Positions 1-8,195 of a DNA stretch of 39,099 nucleotides are shown here, piece by piece. The notes below the pieces were generated by a model. The model was not told where the DNA came from. It saw only the letters and a program-made list of their open reading frames with translations, and did not search any database. The position numbers and the translations under genes were made by a program. Each line of letters begins with the position of its first letter. The stretch's first letter is position 1. The stretch comes from Oceanobacillus bengalensis (GTDB taxonomy: Bacteria; Bacillota; Bacilli; Bacillales; Amphibacillaceae), in the NCBI RefSeq assembly GCF_003628445.1, contig NZ_RBZO01000036.1, forward strand, positions 1-39,099. The letters are read 5' to 3'.

Positions 1-97
1 TTCGGAGCGTTACCCCTTCATTTGATTCTTCAATATAATCCTTCAATTCCAAAAGGAATTGCCTAGCCTTTACCAGAGAAATGTTGCCATCCTCCAT
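1..97 (-). CDS. N-terminal fragment of an unidentified protein, cut by the window edge
   Basis: An open frame starts at the ATG at 97-95 and runs off the left edge, giving 32 residues that begin MEDGNISLVKARQ and continue with a mostly helical, charged stretch. A TAA stop lies directly before the ATG in the same frame, so the start cannot be further upstream. No convincing Shine-Dalgarno sequence precedes the ATG, which lowers confidence. It lies just downstream of the predicted 3' end of the group II intron, on the same strand, so the intron sits in its upstream region rather than in its coding sequence. I do not recognise the family. Confidence 0.35.
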   Translation of the reverse strand, partial: MEDGNISLVKARQFLLELKDYIEESNEGVTLR

Positions 98-176
98 TTA
101 AACTAGGAACATTTCGCACAAGAAACGTCAGCAATAGGTAAGCGTTTGAAGTTATCTCCAGCTTTTCCCCTGCTCC

Positions 177-211
177 ACACGGAGCGTGCTAGTTTCCCAG
201 CACTCCGCGCT
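177..211 (-). ncRNA. Domain V hairpin of the left group II intron
   Basis: Read on the minus strand, a seven-pair stem GTGCTGG/CTAGCAC closes a GAAA tetraloop. A two-base GC bulge on the 3' side separates it from a lower stem rich in G-U pairs, beginning with AGC. This is the shape of group II domain V, with catalytic AGC, bulge and tetraloop. The A of the triad appears unpaired or opposite a G, which is slightly unusual. The limits are approximate. Confidence 0.7.
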
Positions 212-265
212 CCATCTATCGATATGTACTAAATTATAAGTTCCTAGTTACTCATTGATTAGAGA

Positions 266-2062
266 TTAAAGGCTTGGCTCCATACCGCACTTTTCACGGT
301 ATTGGTTGATTTTCTGAACCATTGGTTCTGTAATACCAAGTTCTTTAATGAGTATGTCAATCGTCTTTGTGTTTGTTTGATGGATTAATTGGTGTATCCC
401 TTTGTGGAGAATACGAAGATTATTGAATTTGTCGTTTCCTCCTAGATGTAACGGGACGTAATGGTGACAGTGAATCTCATTAGCAGATAGAAAAGTACCT
501 GTGATTTCACATTTCCCCATTTTCATACTGTATCGACTTAATCGATTATCCATATATTCGACACTTCGTGACGGAAGTTTAGATTTCATTAATTTTGAAA
601 TCTCCTGCTGAATTTCTGAACGAATCGTTTTGTGTATTCTTTCTCTTCCCGCCTTTGTGAAGGTTGTAAGAGATTGACTGAAATTCATAGCGTTTCTCGT
701 TTTCACATTAGCAAGAGGAAATAGATACACGTTCGAGATTTTAAATGTTTTGAAACCCAGACTGTAAAACTTTTTGTAAGTTGGTGGTGGGTTTGTAGGA
801 TGTTCATATTTTCCAACAGGTTTAAGACGATTGTATATAAATGCTCGCAACTCATAGGCAAGACGTGAAAACTCGATATTAACATGTGTTGCTCGATTAA
901 AATAATTATGAATTCCTAAAACAAAACTGTTAAAAAGAAGCGCATTTTGAGCGGTAGGTGAGGCTTTAATTCTTTGAATATATTTTTTAGCTTCAACCTT
1001 GATTTTCCGCTTTTTATTGGCTTTTATACCTGTATGTGCTACTCTCTTTTTTCCTTTTCGATTCGCACGAATCGTGAATCCTAAAAATTCTGATTCTCGT
1101 TTTCGTAGATTTATAACTTGTGATTTTTCTGGAGAAATATCTAGTTTCAGACGTTGTTTTATATACAGTCTTACAGCATTAAACCATTTTTGGGCAGTCT
1201 TCCAATCACGACAAAGGATTTTAAAGTCGTCCGCATAGCGGACGAAGTAGCCCTCTTTTAGATTGGTTCGCTTTTTTGCATAGAGCTCACCTTCTCGTGT
1301 TTTGTAAGCTTTGTTTAGAGGGAAGAATTCCCACTGTTCAGATACCCAATGGTCTAAATCGTTAAGTACAATATTAGAAAGTAAGGTCGATAACAACCCA
1401 CCTTGCGGTACGCCCTTAGTAGGTTTACCTTCGCCATCAATTTCCGCCTTTAGCATTTTGGAAATGCAAGCCAGGACCTGTCGGTCATGGATACCTATGT
1501 TCCATAGTTGCTTAATCAACAAAGTATGATTTATATTATCAAAAAATCCCTTGATATCTATATCAACAACATAATGAAGTGATGCTCGGTTTATAAGGAA
1601 TTGTACCCTTGCCATTGCATGGTGTGTAGACCGAAGAGGTCTAAATCCATAACTATGTTTATAGAACTTTGCTTCTGCAATAGGTTCTAGAATTTGTTTA
1701 AAACACTGCTGTATAATTCGGTCTAAAATGCAGGGAATTCCTAGTGGTCTCCACTTACCATTGTCTTTTTCAATGAGTTTCCTTCTGACTTTTTTAGGCT
1801 GATATCGTTTCAACTTATTTTGAATTTCTTTTACAAGTTGGTCTTCAGATAGTTTTTTGATATCCTTTATGGTTTTCCCATCTGTACCAGCTGTTGTTGA
1901 CCCTTTATTAGACTTAACGGTTCGATAGGACAACAAGATATTTTCTCTAGATGTAATAATATCGTATAAATGCGAAAAGGTTTCTTGTTTCGAAGATTTA
2001 TCATATAAATCTGTAAAAGTTTCTGTCATGCCGTAGTAATCCCAATATCGTAAAGCTTGCAC
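266..2062 (-). CDS. ltrA: Group II intron reverse transcriptase/maturase with HNH endonuclease (LtrA type)
   Basis: This 598-residue protein is encoded inside the left group II intron and would help it fold, splice and move. Residues 50-290 hold the reverse transcriptase domain. Visible motifs are KWRPLGIP near 103, YGFRP near 138, VVDIDIKGFFD at 165-175 with the first catalytic Asp, PQGG at 219-222, and YADD at 276-279 with the catalytic Asp pair. The middle part, to about residue 470, fits the maturase (X) domain. The last 80 residues carry an HNH-type zinc/endonuclease pattern (CEITG, then HCHHYVPL and GGNDKFNNLRILH). The start is the GTG at 2062, preceded by GAGGAG at about 10 nt; an in-frame ATG lies 11 codons later. 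All catalytic motifs are intact, so the intron may be active. Confidence 0.95.
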   Translation of the reverse strand: MQALRYWDYYGMTETFTDLYDKSSKQETFSHLYDIITSRENILLSYRTVKSNKGSTTAGTDGKTIKDIKKLSEDQLVKEIQNKLKRYQPKKVRRKLIEKDNGKWRPLGIPCILDRIIQQCFKQILEPIAEAKFYKHSYGFRPLRSTHHAMARVQFLINRASLHYVVDIDIKGFFDNINHTLLIKQLWNIGIHDRQVLACISKMLKAEIDGEGKPTKGVPQGGLLSTLLSNIVLNDLDHWVSEQWEFFPLNKAYKTREGELYAKKRTNLKEGYFVRYADDFKILCRDWKTAQKWFNAVRLYIKQRLKLDISPEKSQVINLRKRESEFLGFTIRANRKGKKRVAHTGIKANKKRKIKVEAKKYIQRIKASPTAQNALLFNSFVLGIHNYFNRATHVNIEFSRLAYELRAFIYNRLKPVGKYEHPTNPPPTYKKFYSLGFKTFKISNVYLFPLANVKTRNAMNFSQSLTTFTKAGRERIHKTIRSEIQQEISKLMKSKLPSRSVEYMDNRLSRYSMKMGKCEITGTFLSANEIHCHHYVPLHLGGNDKFNNLRILHKGIHQLIHQTNTKTIDILIKELGITEPMVQKINQYREKCGMEPSL

Positions 2063-2819
2063 TGTGGCATCACTCCTCTTTGAGGTGATGTTCCCACGTT
2101 CCTACCCGATCGGTGCAATACACTTTTGGAAAATAATTATTCTATATCGTTAGACTTGGGGCTATTCCTCCACTCTCATTACAAGAGGTTCATCAGTCAT
2201 GCCCCTACCCTCACAAGGATGAATGCACTTCGTTTTACCTTATAGCAACCGTTTAGGATGACAGTCCCTGTTGCAACGTTCCTTGTTTTCCAAGTCCCTT
2301 ACAACCTAGCTATCCGTTCTAAAAACGTAGGTGTAACCTGTAAGCCTGTGAGCTGGATACCGCCGTTTGTTCGGTATAGCGTATTTCATATGGTGCATTC
2401 TTACTTTACACCACTCACACCATCGTTGGATGGTACATAGGTTTCCCTATGTTCAAACTTTAGACCCTTACATTCGGTTATTCGTCAGTTCTTTTGCAGT
2501 AGAACGATTCTCACCTTATCTAGTTTTTCAGCCGTGCGGCATATCCATTGGCATACCTTTTTCCGTAGGAATGGCTTCAGCCTCCGTTCTGCCGAATCTA
2601 CCTGTACTTCAAACCCCTTGACCTGTCAGTCAAGACGCATGCAGGAGTATTGACGGGATGGTTTCAAGAAACATGGTTCTATCATTCCCATCCTTAGTTG
2701 AAAAGTTAAGATTAATCTTAGATAATCTTCTGTTTTTCACGTTTAGAACGCTTATAACAGAACTTGTCGAACGGCACCCGTTTGTTTAAGTACACTTTTT
2801 CATAATATCTTTTATAAAA

Positions 2820-2866
2820 AATAAAAAGTGGGTATCCAAAATATGTTTTGAAATACCCACTTTATT
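2820..2866 (-). terminator. Rho-independent terminator of the lnu-like gene
   Basis: An 11-base stem (2825-2835 with 2853-2863) contains a further inner stem CAAAA/TTTTG. On the minus strand it is followed by a T-rich run (TTTTTATTTTTT). It lies about 40 nt past the stop codon of the nucleotidyltransferase gene. Confidence 0.85.
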
Positions 2867-2903
2867 TTCTTTTTCTTCCTACTTTACAAGTCAAAAAATG
2901 ATT

Positions 2904-3713
2904 TTAAGAATGATTAATTAAATGAGAATTTAATTTTTTTATAAACATTAAATCAATGTCAAACTGATAATAATCATCAAGTACAAGAACTACCCCTTCA
3001 ACTACATTGAGTGCATTAAAATAGGCAAGATATAATTCTTCTTTATCTAATTTTGACGTAATTGAAGCATACTCACCATACGCCTTTTCTGAAAGGTCAG
3101 CTTCTAAGTTTTTTGTAGCGTTTAGCCAACGTTCTACATTTTTTTCACGAATCCTAATCAATTGTAAAACGTATTTTTGAGCATATGTTAGACATTCCGA
3201 TGAACGTGCAGTTTCTCCTCTTTTTAAAACGTTCACACCCATAAGCCATGCGTTAACAAAGTTATTAAAAGCAAAATTGACATTCTCATTTGTCATTCTT
3301 TCCGGTCCTTCACCCTTTAGATAATCTAAACATCCTTTTAATTTACCTGTTATATCGTAAATAAACATGGATTCTGTGTCAGGGAAAACGCCTGTGTCTT
3401 TAAATGTCTTAATAACTTCAATCTCAGATTCTGGCTGAAAATGAAATTCTCCTCTAATTAAATTGGAAAAAACGACAACTTCAGATCCAAATTCGTTAAA
3501 AAAGAGTAAATCATATGGAGCAATATCTCTAATCCAGTCGGAAGATTCAAATTGTCCAATTTCCGTATTCTTTAAAAAGACATAAAACTCAACATCCGAG
3601 TATTGGTCTCCTTCACCTTTTGTAAACGAACCATACATCATACATGCAGAAATACGAGGGTCTTTCTCACATTTCTCTTTAATTATATTAATTATTTTTT
3701 CCTGTAATAGCAT
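2904..3713 (-). CDS. Lincosamide nucleotidyltransferase, Lnu(B)-like
   Basis: Predicted to transfer a nucleotide from NTP/ATP to a hydroxyl of lincomycin or clindamycin in the cytoplasm, inactivating the drug. The 269-residue protein matches my memory of Lnu(B) over its full length: an N-terminal nucleotidyltransferase motif MMYGSFTKGEGDQYSD (GSF at 28-30, Asp40 and Glu42 as likely metal ligands), then IRGEFHF, then WLMGVNVLKRGE and LQLIRIREKN in the helical C-terminal half. The known enzyme has about 267 residues. The ATG at 3713 lies 10 nt from AGGAGGT (3730-3724); a TTG two codons earlier is only 4 nt away and is less likely. It stands alone between the group II intron and the sugar-acid operon, with its own terminator. 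Substrate is inferred from similarity, and a related aminoglycoside-type substrate is possible. Confidence 0.85.
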   Translation of the reverse strand: MLLQEKIINIIKEKCEKDPRISACMMYGSFTKGEGDQYSDVEFYVFLKNTEIGQFESSDWIRDIAPYDLLFFNEFGSEVVVFSNLIRGEFHFQPESEIEVIKTFKDTGVFPDTESMFIYDITGKLKGCLDYLKGEGPERMTNENVNFAFNNFVNAWLMGVNVLKRGETARSSECLTYAQKYVLQLIRIREKNVERWLNATKNLEADLSEKAYGEYASITSKLDKEELYLAYFNALNVVEGVVLVLDDYYQFDIDLMFIKKLNSHLINHS

Positions 3714-4261
3714 ATACAAAATAACCTCCTAAGTTTTTTAAATTAGAGAGACTTTTGCATATCTACCACTGGACAACATGAGCAACACATATCTAATGCT
3801 CCTTTCATTTACAACCAATTAATCATATCAAAATTATTAACATGCGACAAGTATACATATCTTTGACTACTCCCCTTACTTATTGAAGTAACTGGTGCCC
3901 TATAGTTTAAGTACAATCCTTCACAAAATCTATATTTACTTTAACATAAGTATCTATTTAGCCTGTTAATTACTTAGGTTTTAACATATAATTTGGTAAG
4001 TATTTTAGCATATGACTTTTATTAATGATAAGAATTTACGACTACTTGTTAATTCGGATGCTATTTACGATGTTACTTTGCATTTTCCCTCCCATAATCA
4101 GTAGTGATTTACCAATAAAAATTAGCAGTACAATTTATATGCGAATTGAACTGCTAAAAGCATTGCTATTTAAGTTTTGTAATCTTAGACCTAACCCGTT
4201 ACCAAATTACATGCAAAGGTTTTTTGTATATACAAGAGGCGCCATAACTTATGAATATATT
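3714..4261. other. Non-coding gap between the lnu-like gene and the sugar-acid operon
   Basis: About 550 nt of AT-rich sequence without a convincing gene. A plus-strand frame of 84 codons (4025-4279) has no ribosome site, overlaps the end of the dehydratase gene and has an unremarkable composition, so I treat it as chance. I see no clear terminator for the dehydratase gene, no obvious leader peptide for the resistance gene and no strong promoter hexamer pair. Confidence 0.5.
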
Positions 4262-5449
4262 TTATTGGTCAACTACTGATCCATCTTTGTGCAATCTTGT
4301 ATAAATTTCTCTACGCTCATATGGATATTTTCCTTCAATACCTTCAACTAGATCAATACCAATCCCAACTTGTTCTGGGACATCAATAAACCCATCATTA
4401 ACGTTAGGTACCCATGTCACCATATCACTTTGTTTAAAGCTTGTGTTTTTCACTGTTTGAGCACTCGTAAACTTTTCGGTTGCTGATACCGTATCATGAT
4501 TAGGTAGTTCTAGAATTGCTACATTTTCTATTGCAGTTGCTACTTGTATACACGCTGCAGTACTAACAGGGCTTAAAGGGTTATGTGGAACAATTTGAAC
4601 GCCATGTGCTTCAGCAATTGCGGCTATTTTCTTCGTACCTGTAATTCCCCCACATAAACATACACTCGTTCTTGCGTAGGACATTGCATTTCTTGATAGA
4701 AGCATTTCAAATTCTTGAATCGTATGAATGCGCTCACCAGTTGCAATCGGGACATTAGACTTACTTGCAACAAGCGCCATGGAATCAAAGTTATCTGGAA
4801 TAACAGGATCCTCTAAAAAGAAAGGATGATACTTTTCAACAGCTTTTGCAAATGCTATCGCTTCACCGGGCTTCAATCTGCGGTGTAGTTCTAAACAAAG
4901 ATCCACATCATCCCCTACTGCCTCACGGATCATTCTAACTCGCTCTACAGCATCCTTTATCATTTTTGCATATGGTACAAAGTAAGGGGTACTCCTCGGT
5001 TCATCCAAAAACGGTGACAAGTGACCAATCGCATTAAACCCCAACTCTTTTGCTTTCACGCAGTTTTCTACAAGTTCCTCTGTTGTCTCCCCGTGCACAT
5101 GGTAGTATGTTCTTATCTTATCCCGACATTTTCCGCCTAGTAGGGTGTAGGTTGGTACGTTAAACCATTTACCCGCAATATCCCATAAGGCAATATCTAT
5201 TGCACTAATTGCTCCCATGATGGCAGCACCTCTAAAATGATAGGAACGGTACATGTACTGCCAATGATGCTCAATTTGTAAAGGATCCTTACCGATTAAA
5301 TACGTCTTAAAGGATTTCACTGCCTCTGCTGATGCGTCTAAGAAACCCCATGCCCCAGATTCTCCTAACCCTACTAACCCTTCATCAGTAAAAATCTTTA
5401 CATATAAAAATCGGTTTACAGGTATCACTTTAACATCCGTTATCTTCAT
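4262..5449 (-). CDS. Enolase-superfamily acid-sugar dehydratase (mandelate racemase/muconate lactonizing family)
   Basis: Predicted cytosolic Mg-dependent dehydratase acting on a sugar acid or tartrate-like diacid; the closest named relatives I can recall are D-galactonate (DgoD) and D-mannonate dehydratases, and D-tartrate dehydratase is also in this superfamily with similar length (395 residues here). N-terminal capping domain to about residue 120 with SAIDIALWDIAGK; barrel follows. Candidate metal ligands are Glu187 in LELHRR, Glu213 in FFLEDP and Glu239 in ATGERIH; His289 in IVPHNPLSP and Glu314 are also present. Two oddities: the first ligand is Glu rather than the Asp of DgoD, and the Asp that normally pairs with the barrel His (QPD in DgoD) reads RTS (260-262). 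AGGAGG precedes the ATG. It is the last gene of the operon, 30 nt after glycerate kinase. Confidence 0.85.
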   Translation of the reverse strand: MKITDVKVIPVNRFLYVKIFTDEGLVGLGESGAWGFLDASAEAVKSFKTYLIGKDPLQIEHHWQYMYRSYHFRGAAIMGAISAIDIALWDIAGKWFNVPTYTLLGGKCRDKIRTYYHVHGETTEELVENCVKAKELGFNAIGHLSPFLDEPRSTPYFVPYAKMIKDAVERVRMIREAVGDDVDLCLELHRRLKPGEAIAFAKAVEKYHPFFLEDPVIPDNFDSMALVASKSNVPIATGERIHTIQEFEMLLSRNAMSYARTSVCLCGGITGTKKIAAIAEAHGVQIVPHNPLSPVSTAACIQVATAIENVAILELPNHDTVSATEKFTSAQTVKNTSFKQSDMVTWVPNVNDGFIDVPEQVGIGIDLVEGIEGKYPYERREIYTRLHKDGSVVDQ

Positions 5450-5479
5450 AAAATCCCCTCCTCATACTATAACTAGTGA

Positions 5480-6625
5480 TTAATTATTCCTACTAGCCTT
5501 AACTAACCGGAATAATTGATTGGTCGTAAATCTTAAGTTATTAAAGGTCCTATCAGAATCCATTGCTTTTTCTAATGTCATTGGCGAAGTTAAAATAGAG
5601 AAACACGCAGTCATCCCGCGTTCATTTAACTTAAATTGTTCTTGGTTTACTCCACCAGCTAATGCCACTACAGGAATCTGATGTTTTTCAGCTAATTGGG
5701 CAACACCCATCGGCGCTTTCCCCATTGATGTTTGACCGTCAAGCATTCCTTCACCAGTTATAACAAAGTCAACATCCTCTAGCTTCTCTTCCATCTGAAT
5801 CACATCAAGTACAAGCTCTACCCCTGACTGTAATTCTCCATTTAGAAAACCTTTAAACGCTGCACCTAAGCCCCCTGCAGCACCTGCACCTGGGCTAGAG
5901 TGTATATCTAAATTTAGTTTTTCGAAAACTTTATTTGCAAAATGCCTGAGCCCCTCATCTAACGCCTTGACCATGTCATCTGTTGCACCTTTTTGTGGAC
6001 CATATATATAAGCTGCTCCATTTTCCCCATATAGTGGATTTGTCACATCACATGCAACATCAAACGTACAATCTTTTACTAATGGGTGAACATCCTCAAG
6101 ATTAATTTCCACAATATTGTGAAGTGCTCTTCCACCGAATTCGACTTCTTTGCCTTCACTGTCTAAAAAATGGAAACCTAAAGCCTGTAACATACCAACT
6201 CCAGCATCATTTGTCGCACTTCCACCTAAACCAATAATAAAGTGACGACAACCTTTTTCGATTGCATCGATAATAAGCTCGCCTACACCATATGTTGTTG
6301 CACGAAGCGGATTCAGATTCTCTTTCGGAATAAGTGGAAGACCGCAAGCGGCAGCTACTTCTATCATTGCTGTCTTTCCATCTCCAGAAATCCCGTAACC
6401 TGCACTTACCTTTTTATGTAGTGGTCCTGTAACTTCCTTTTCGATCCATTTTCCATTCGTTGCATGGATTAATGCTTCAACCGTCCCTTCTCCTCCATCT
6501 GCCAATGGTAACGTTATTATATCTGCATTTTTATAAACATCTCGAACACCTAAAGCGATTGCATTACTACCTTCTATCGATGAAATACTACCTTTAAAAG
6601 AGTCAATGGCAATGATCACTTTCAC
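5480..6625 (-). CDS. glxK: Glycerate kinase (GlxK/GarK family)
   Basis: Phosphorylates D-glycerate with ATP, giving a phosphoglycerate for lower glycolysis. The protein (381 residues, normal for the family) starts MKVIIAIDSFKGS and contains the family's LPLADGGEGT, EVAAACGLPLI, GLGGSATNDAGVGM, SPGAGAAGGLGAAF and ITGEGMLDGQT. The start is the GTG at 6625-6623, 8 nt after AAGGAG; a GTG three codons earlier overlaps the ribosome site and is rejected. It follows the 2HCT transporter gene by 114 nt and precedes the dehydratase gene by 30 nt. In this operon it would use the D-glycerate made by the tartrate dehydrogenase. GarK-type (2-phosphoglycerate) is the more likely product but cannot be proven from sequence. 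Confidence 0.93.
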   Translation of the reverse strand: MKVIIAIDSFKGSISSIEGSNAIALGVRDVYKNADIITLPLADGGEGTVEALIHATNGKWIEKEVTGPLHKKVSAGYGISGDGKTAMIEVAAACGLPLIPKENLNPLRATTYGVGELIIDAIEKGCRHFIIGLGGSATNDAGVGMLQALGFHFLDSEGKEVEFGGRALHNIVEINLEDVHPLVKDCTFDVACDVTNPLYGENGAAYIYGPQKGATDDMVKALDEGLRHFANKVFEKLNLDIHSSPGAGAAGGLGAAFKGFLNGELQSGVELVLDVIQMEEKLEDVDFVITGEGMLDGQTSMGKAPMGVAQLAEKHQIPVVALAGGVNQEQFKLNERGMTACFSILTSPMTLEKAMDSDRTFNNLRFTTNQLFRLVKASRNN

Positions 6626-6649
6626 AACAAACACTCCTTAAACAATGAT

Positions 6650-6692
6650 AGTGAAAACAAAGTAAGCAGAAACACCTACAATGTTTTCACTC
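6650..6692. other. Inverted repeat between transporter and glycerate kinase genes
   Basis: Ten-base arms AGTGAAAACA and TGTTTTCACT are separated by about 22 nt in the 114-nt gap of the operon. There is no T-run after it on the minus strand, so it is not a classical terminator; it may affect mRNA processing or stability. The same gap also holds a smaller TTCTCC/GGAGAA inverted repeat near 6706-6727. Confidence 0.35.
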
Positions 6693-6739
6693 CAATTTTT
6701 TTTATATTCTCCGGAGGAAGCAGGAGAACCGTCCCTGTG

Positions 6740-8077
6740 CTACATTAGAAAAGGAGCGATAATAGACAGAATGACTAACATAATTGCTCCACCAATTCTT
6801 GATGAAATTTGTAAGAATGGCATTAAGTTCATTCGTCCAGCAGCACTTAATACTGCAACATCTCCTGAACCACCCATATCCGCCATACCCAGCCCTGCAG
6901 CAATGGAAGATTCAACGAAATAGAATCCAACCAATAAACCGAAGAATCCAGCAGCTAATGTAGCAACAATTACAGTAAGTACTGTTAAACTAATATAACT
7001 TGGGTTTGTTACAATTTCGATTACACTTGTGAAATCAATCATTCCTGCACTAATTGCAACCAAAATCGCAGGAACCCATGCTTTCGTAATTAAATCATAC
7101 CAGTCTTCAGCAGCTTTTTCGATATAAGATGGTAAAACATTAAATATCTTCAATGCCGCTGCACCTAATATGATCCAAACATAAGAATGAAATTGTGGAA
7201 TTAATTCAGCAAGAACTTTACCGAATACGAAAATGGTAGTAGCTACGATAATTCCAATAATTAAACTATTTACAGTAAAAGGATATGATGATTGATTGCT
7301 CTTCATATTAACATTTTGACCATTCGTCCGTAGCATCTCCCCATCACCAGAGAATTTTTTTGGTCTGTTTTTTCGCTTACCGAGTCCATTTAATGCTCCT
7401 GCCACTAAAATACAAACCATATTACCAACCATTACAGCTGGTGCAATTTGGGCTAATATTGCTCCAGCATCACCACCACCTGCAGATGAAAAGATTTCAG
7501 CCATTGGAACAGCACCTGCCGCCATTCCACCACCCATTATGGGGCCAACAACGAAGAAAATGGTTTCTCTAAATCCAAATCCGATTAATTGCCCTACTAA
7601 TCCGCCAATAACCAATGCAGACACAATCGCACCTAAAAGCGGAACAAAGAAGCGAACACCAATTTTCATCAGCATTTTGCGATCCATACTTAAAATACTA
7701 CCAACAATAATCCCTGTTACAGCAAAATCAGAAAAGCCGATATCGTTATAAAACGTATCTGTTAGAGCACCGACACTTTCTGGTAAAATACCCCAGTATA
7801 GGAACAAGGCTGGAATTAGAATACAAAGGATTGGACCACCACCAAATGTATTAAAAACTGGAATCTGATCCCCCACCCACATTAAGAAAAGCCCAAAGGC
7901 CATTGTGACAATTAAACCACTAGCGAAGTTTACTGGAAGGATTTCCATGTAAATTCCTATCAGTAAAACAACTAATATCGCTAAATAAATTGGTCCCTGA
8001 ATACCCGCAATTTGAAACTTAGACTTTGAATGTAATGCTTGATTTTCTACAATATTTTCCTGTTTCGGCTGACCCAT
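6740..8077 (-). CDS. 2-hydroxycarboxylate transporter (2HCT/CitS family)
   Basis: A polytopic membrane carrier for citrate, malate or a similar 2-hydroxy(di)carboxylate, probably driven by Na+ or H+. The 445-residue length fits CitS/CimH/MleP. Eleven or so hydrophobic segments are visible. Both family glycine signatures are present: GPIMGGGMAAGAVPM (first half) and MGGSGDVAVLSAAGRM (second half). The conserved C-terminal Arg region appears as SSRIGGA, which in CitS contributes to substrate binding. A central hydrophilic loop (GKRKNRPKKF) divides the halves. In this operon L-malate, D-malate or tartrate is a more likely substrate than citrate, because the partner genes are a tartrate/D-malate dehydrogenase and a glycerate kinase. 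A cre-like site lies about 37 nt upstream of its start. Confidence 0.9.
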   Translation of the reverse strand: MGQPKQENIVENQALHSKSKFQIAGIQGPIYLAILVVLLIGIYMEILPVNFASGLIVTMAFGLFLMWVGDQIPVFNTFGGGPILCILIPALFLYWGILPESVGALTDTFYNDIGFSDFAVTGIIVGSILSMDRKMLMKIGVRFFVPLLGAIVSALVIGGLVGQLIGFGFRETIFFVVGPIMGGGMAAGAVPMAEIFSSAGGGDAGAILAQIAPAVMVGNMVCILVAGALNGLGKRKNRPKKFSGDGEMLRTNGQNVNMKSNQSSYPFTVNSLIIGIIVATTIFVFGKVLAELIPQFHSYVWIILGAAALKIFNVLPSYIEKAAEDWYDLITKAWVPAILVAISAGMIDFTSVIEIVTNPSYISLTVLTVIVATLAAGFFGLLVGFYFVESSIAAGLGMADMGGSGDVAVLSAAGRMNLMPFLQISSRIGGAIMLVILSIIAPFLM

Positions 8078-8113
8078 GTTAACACCCCTTTTGTTAAATT
8101 GAAATCATTTATC

Positions 8114-8127
8114 AGTAAGCGTTTGCA
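8114..8127 (+). promoter_or_regulatory. Catabolite-responsive element (cre) candidate for CcpA
   Basis: AGTAAGCGTTTGCA matches the Bacillus cre consensus WGWAANCGNTNWCA at 13 of 14 positions. It lies between the dehydrogenase gene and the transporter gene of the hydroxy-acid operon, where CcpA could block transcript elongation or an internal promoter. Carbon catabolite repression is expected for such a pathway. Binding is not shown. Confidence 0.5.
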
Positions 8128-8140
8128 ATCGTGGTTTTTT

Positions 8141-8173
8141 ATATGAATCTATCCGTATCGGATAGATTCATAT
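8141..8173. other. Perfect 14-bp hairpin in the intercistronic gap
   Basis: ATATGAATCTATCC and its exact reverse complement flank a 5-nt loop (GTATC). On the minus (transcribed) strand the 3' arm is followed by an A-run, not a T-run, so it should not stop the operon transcript. It could stabilise or mark a processing site in the mRNA, 17 nt from the dehydrogenase stop side of the cre candidate. Confidence 0.55.
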
Positions 8174-8195
8174 CACTTTTTCTCCCATTCTATAA

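Larger units (their letters stand above)
127..2777 (-). mobile_element. Group II intron, complete, with its own maturase gene
   Basis: The element is about 2.65 kb on the minus strand. About 710 nt of non-coding, structured sequence (2063-2777) precedes a reverse transcriptase gene, as expected for intron domains I-III. Downstream of the gene there is a domain V hairpin (177-211) and a domain VI-like stretch. The 3' boundary is placed at the AC near 127, because introns of this class end in AY. The 5' boundary is placed at GTGCC (2777-2773), close to the usual GUGYG, and an early stem (TTCTGTT with AACAGAA) follows it. Both boundaries are inferred and could move by tens of bases. It sits about 45 nt beyond the terminator of the lnu-like gene. 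All plus-strand frames inside it look like noise. Confidence 0.8.

Noticed and set aside
133..146. cre-like sequence GGTAAGCGTTTGAA near the left edge
   Set aside because: It lies in the domain VI region of the group II intron and mismatches the end of the cre consensus.
2258..2621. Open frames on the plus strand upstream of the maturase gene
   Set aside because: This is the intron's structured 5' part; the frames overlap each other and have no ribosome site.
4025..4279. Plus-strand open frame of 84 codons in the gap before the dehydratase gene
   Set aside because: No ribosome site, overlaps the end of the real minus-strand gene, AT-rich composition; probably chance.
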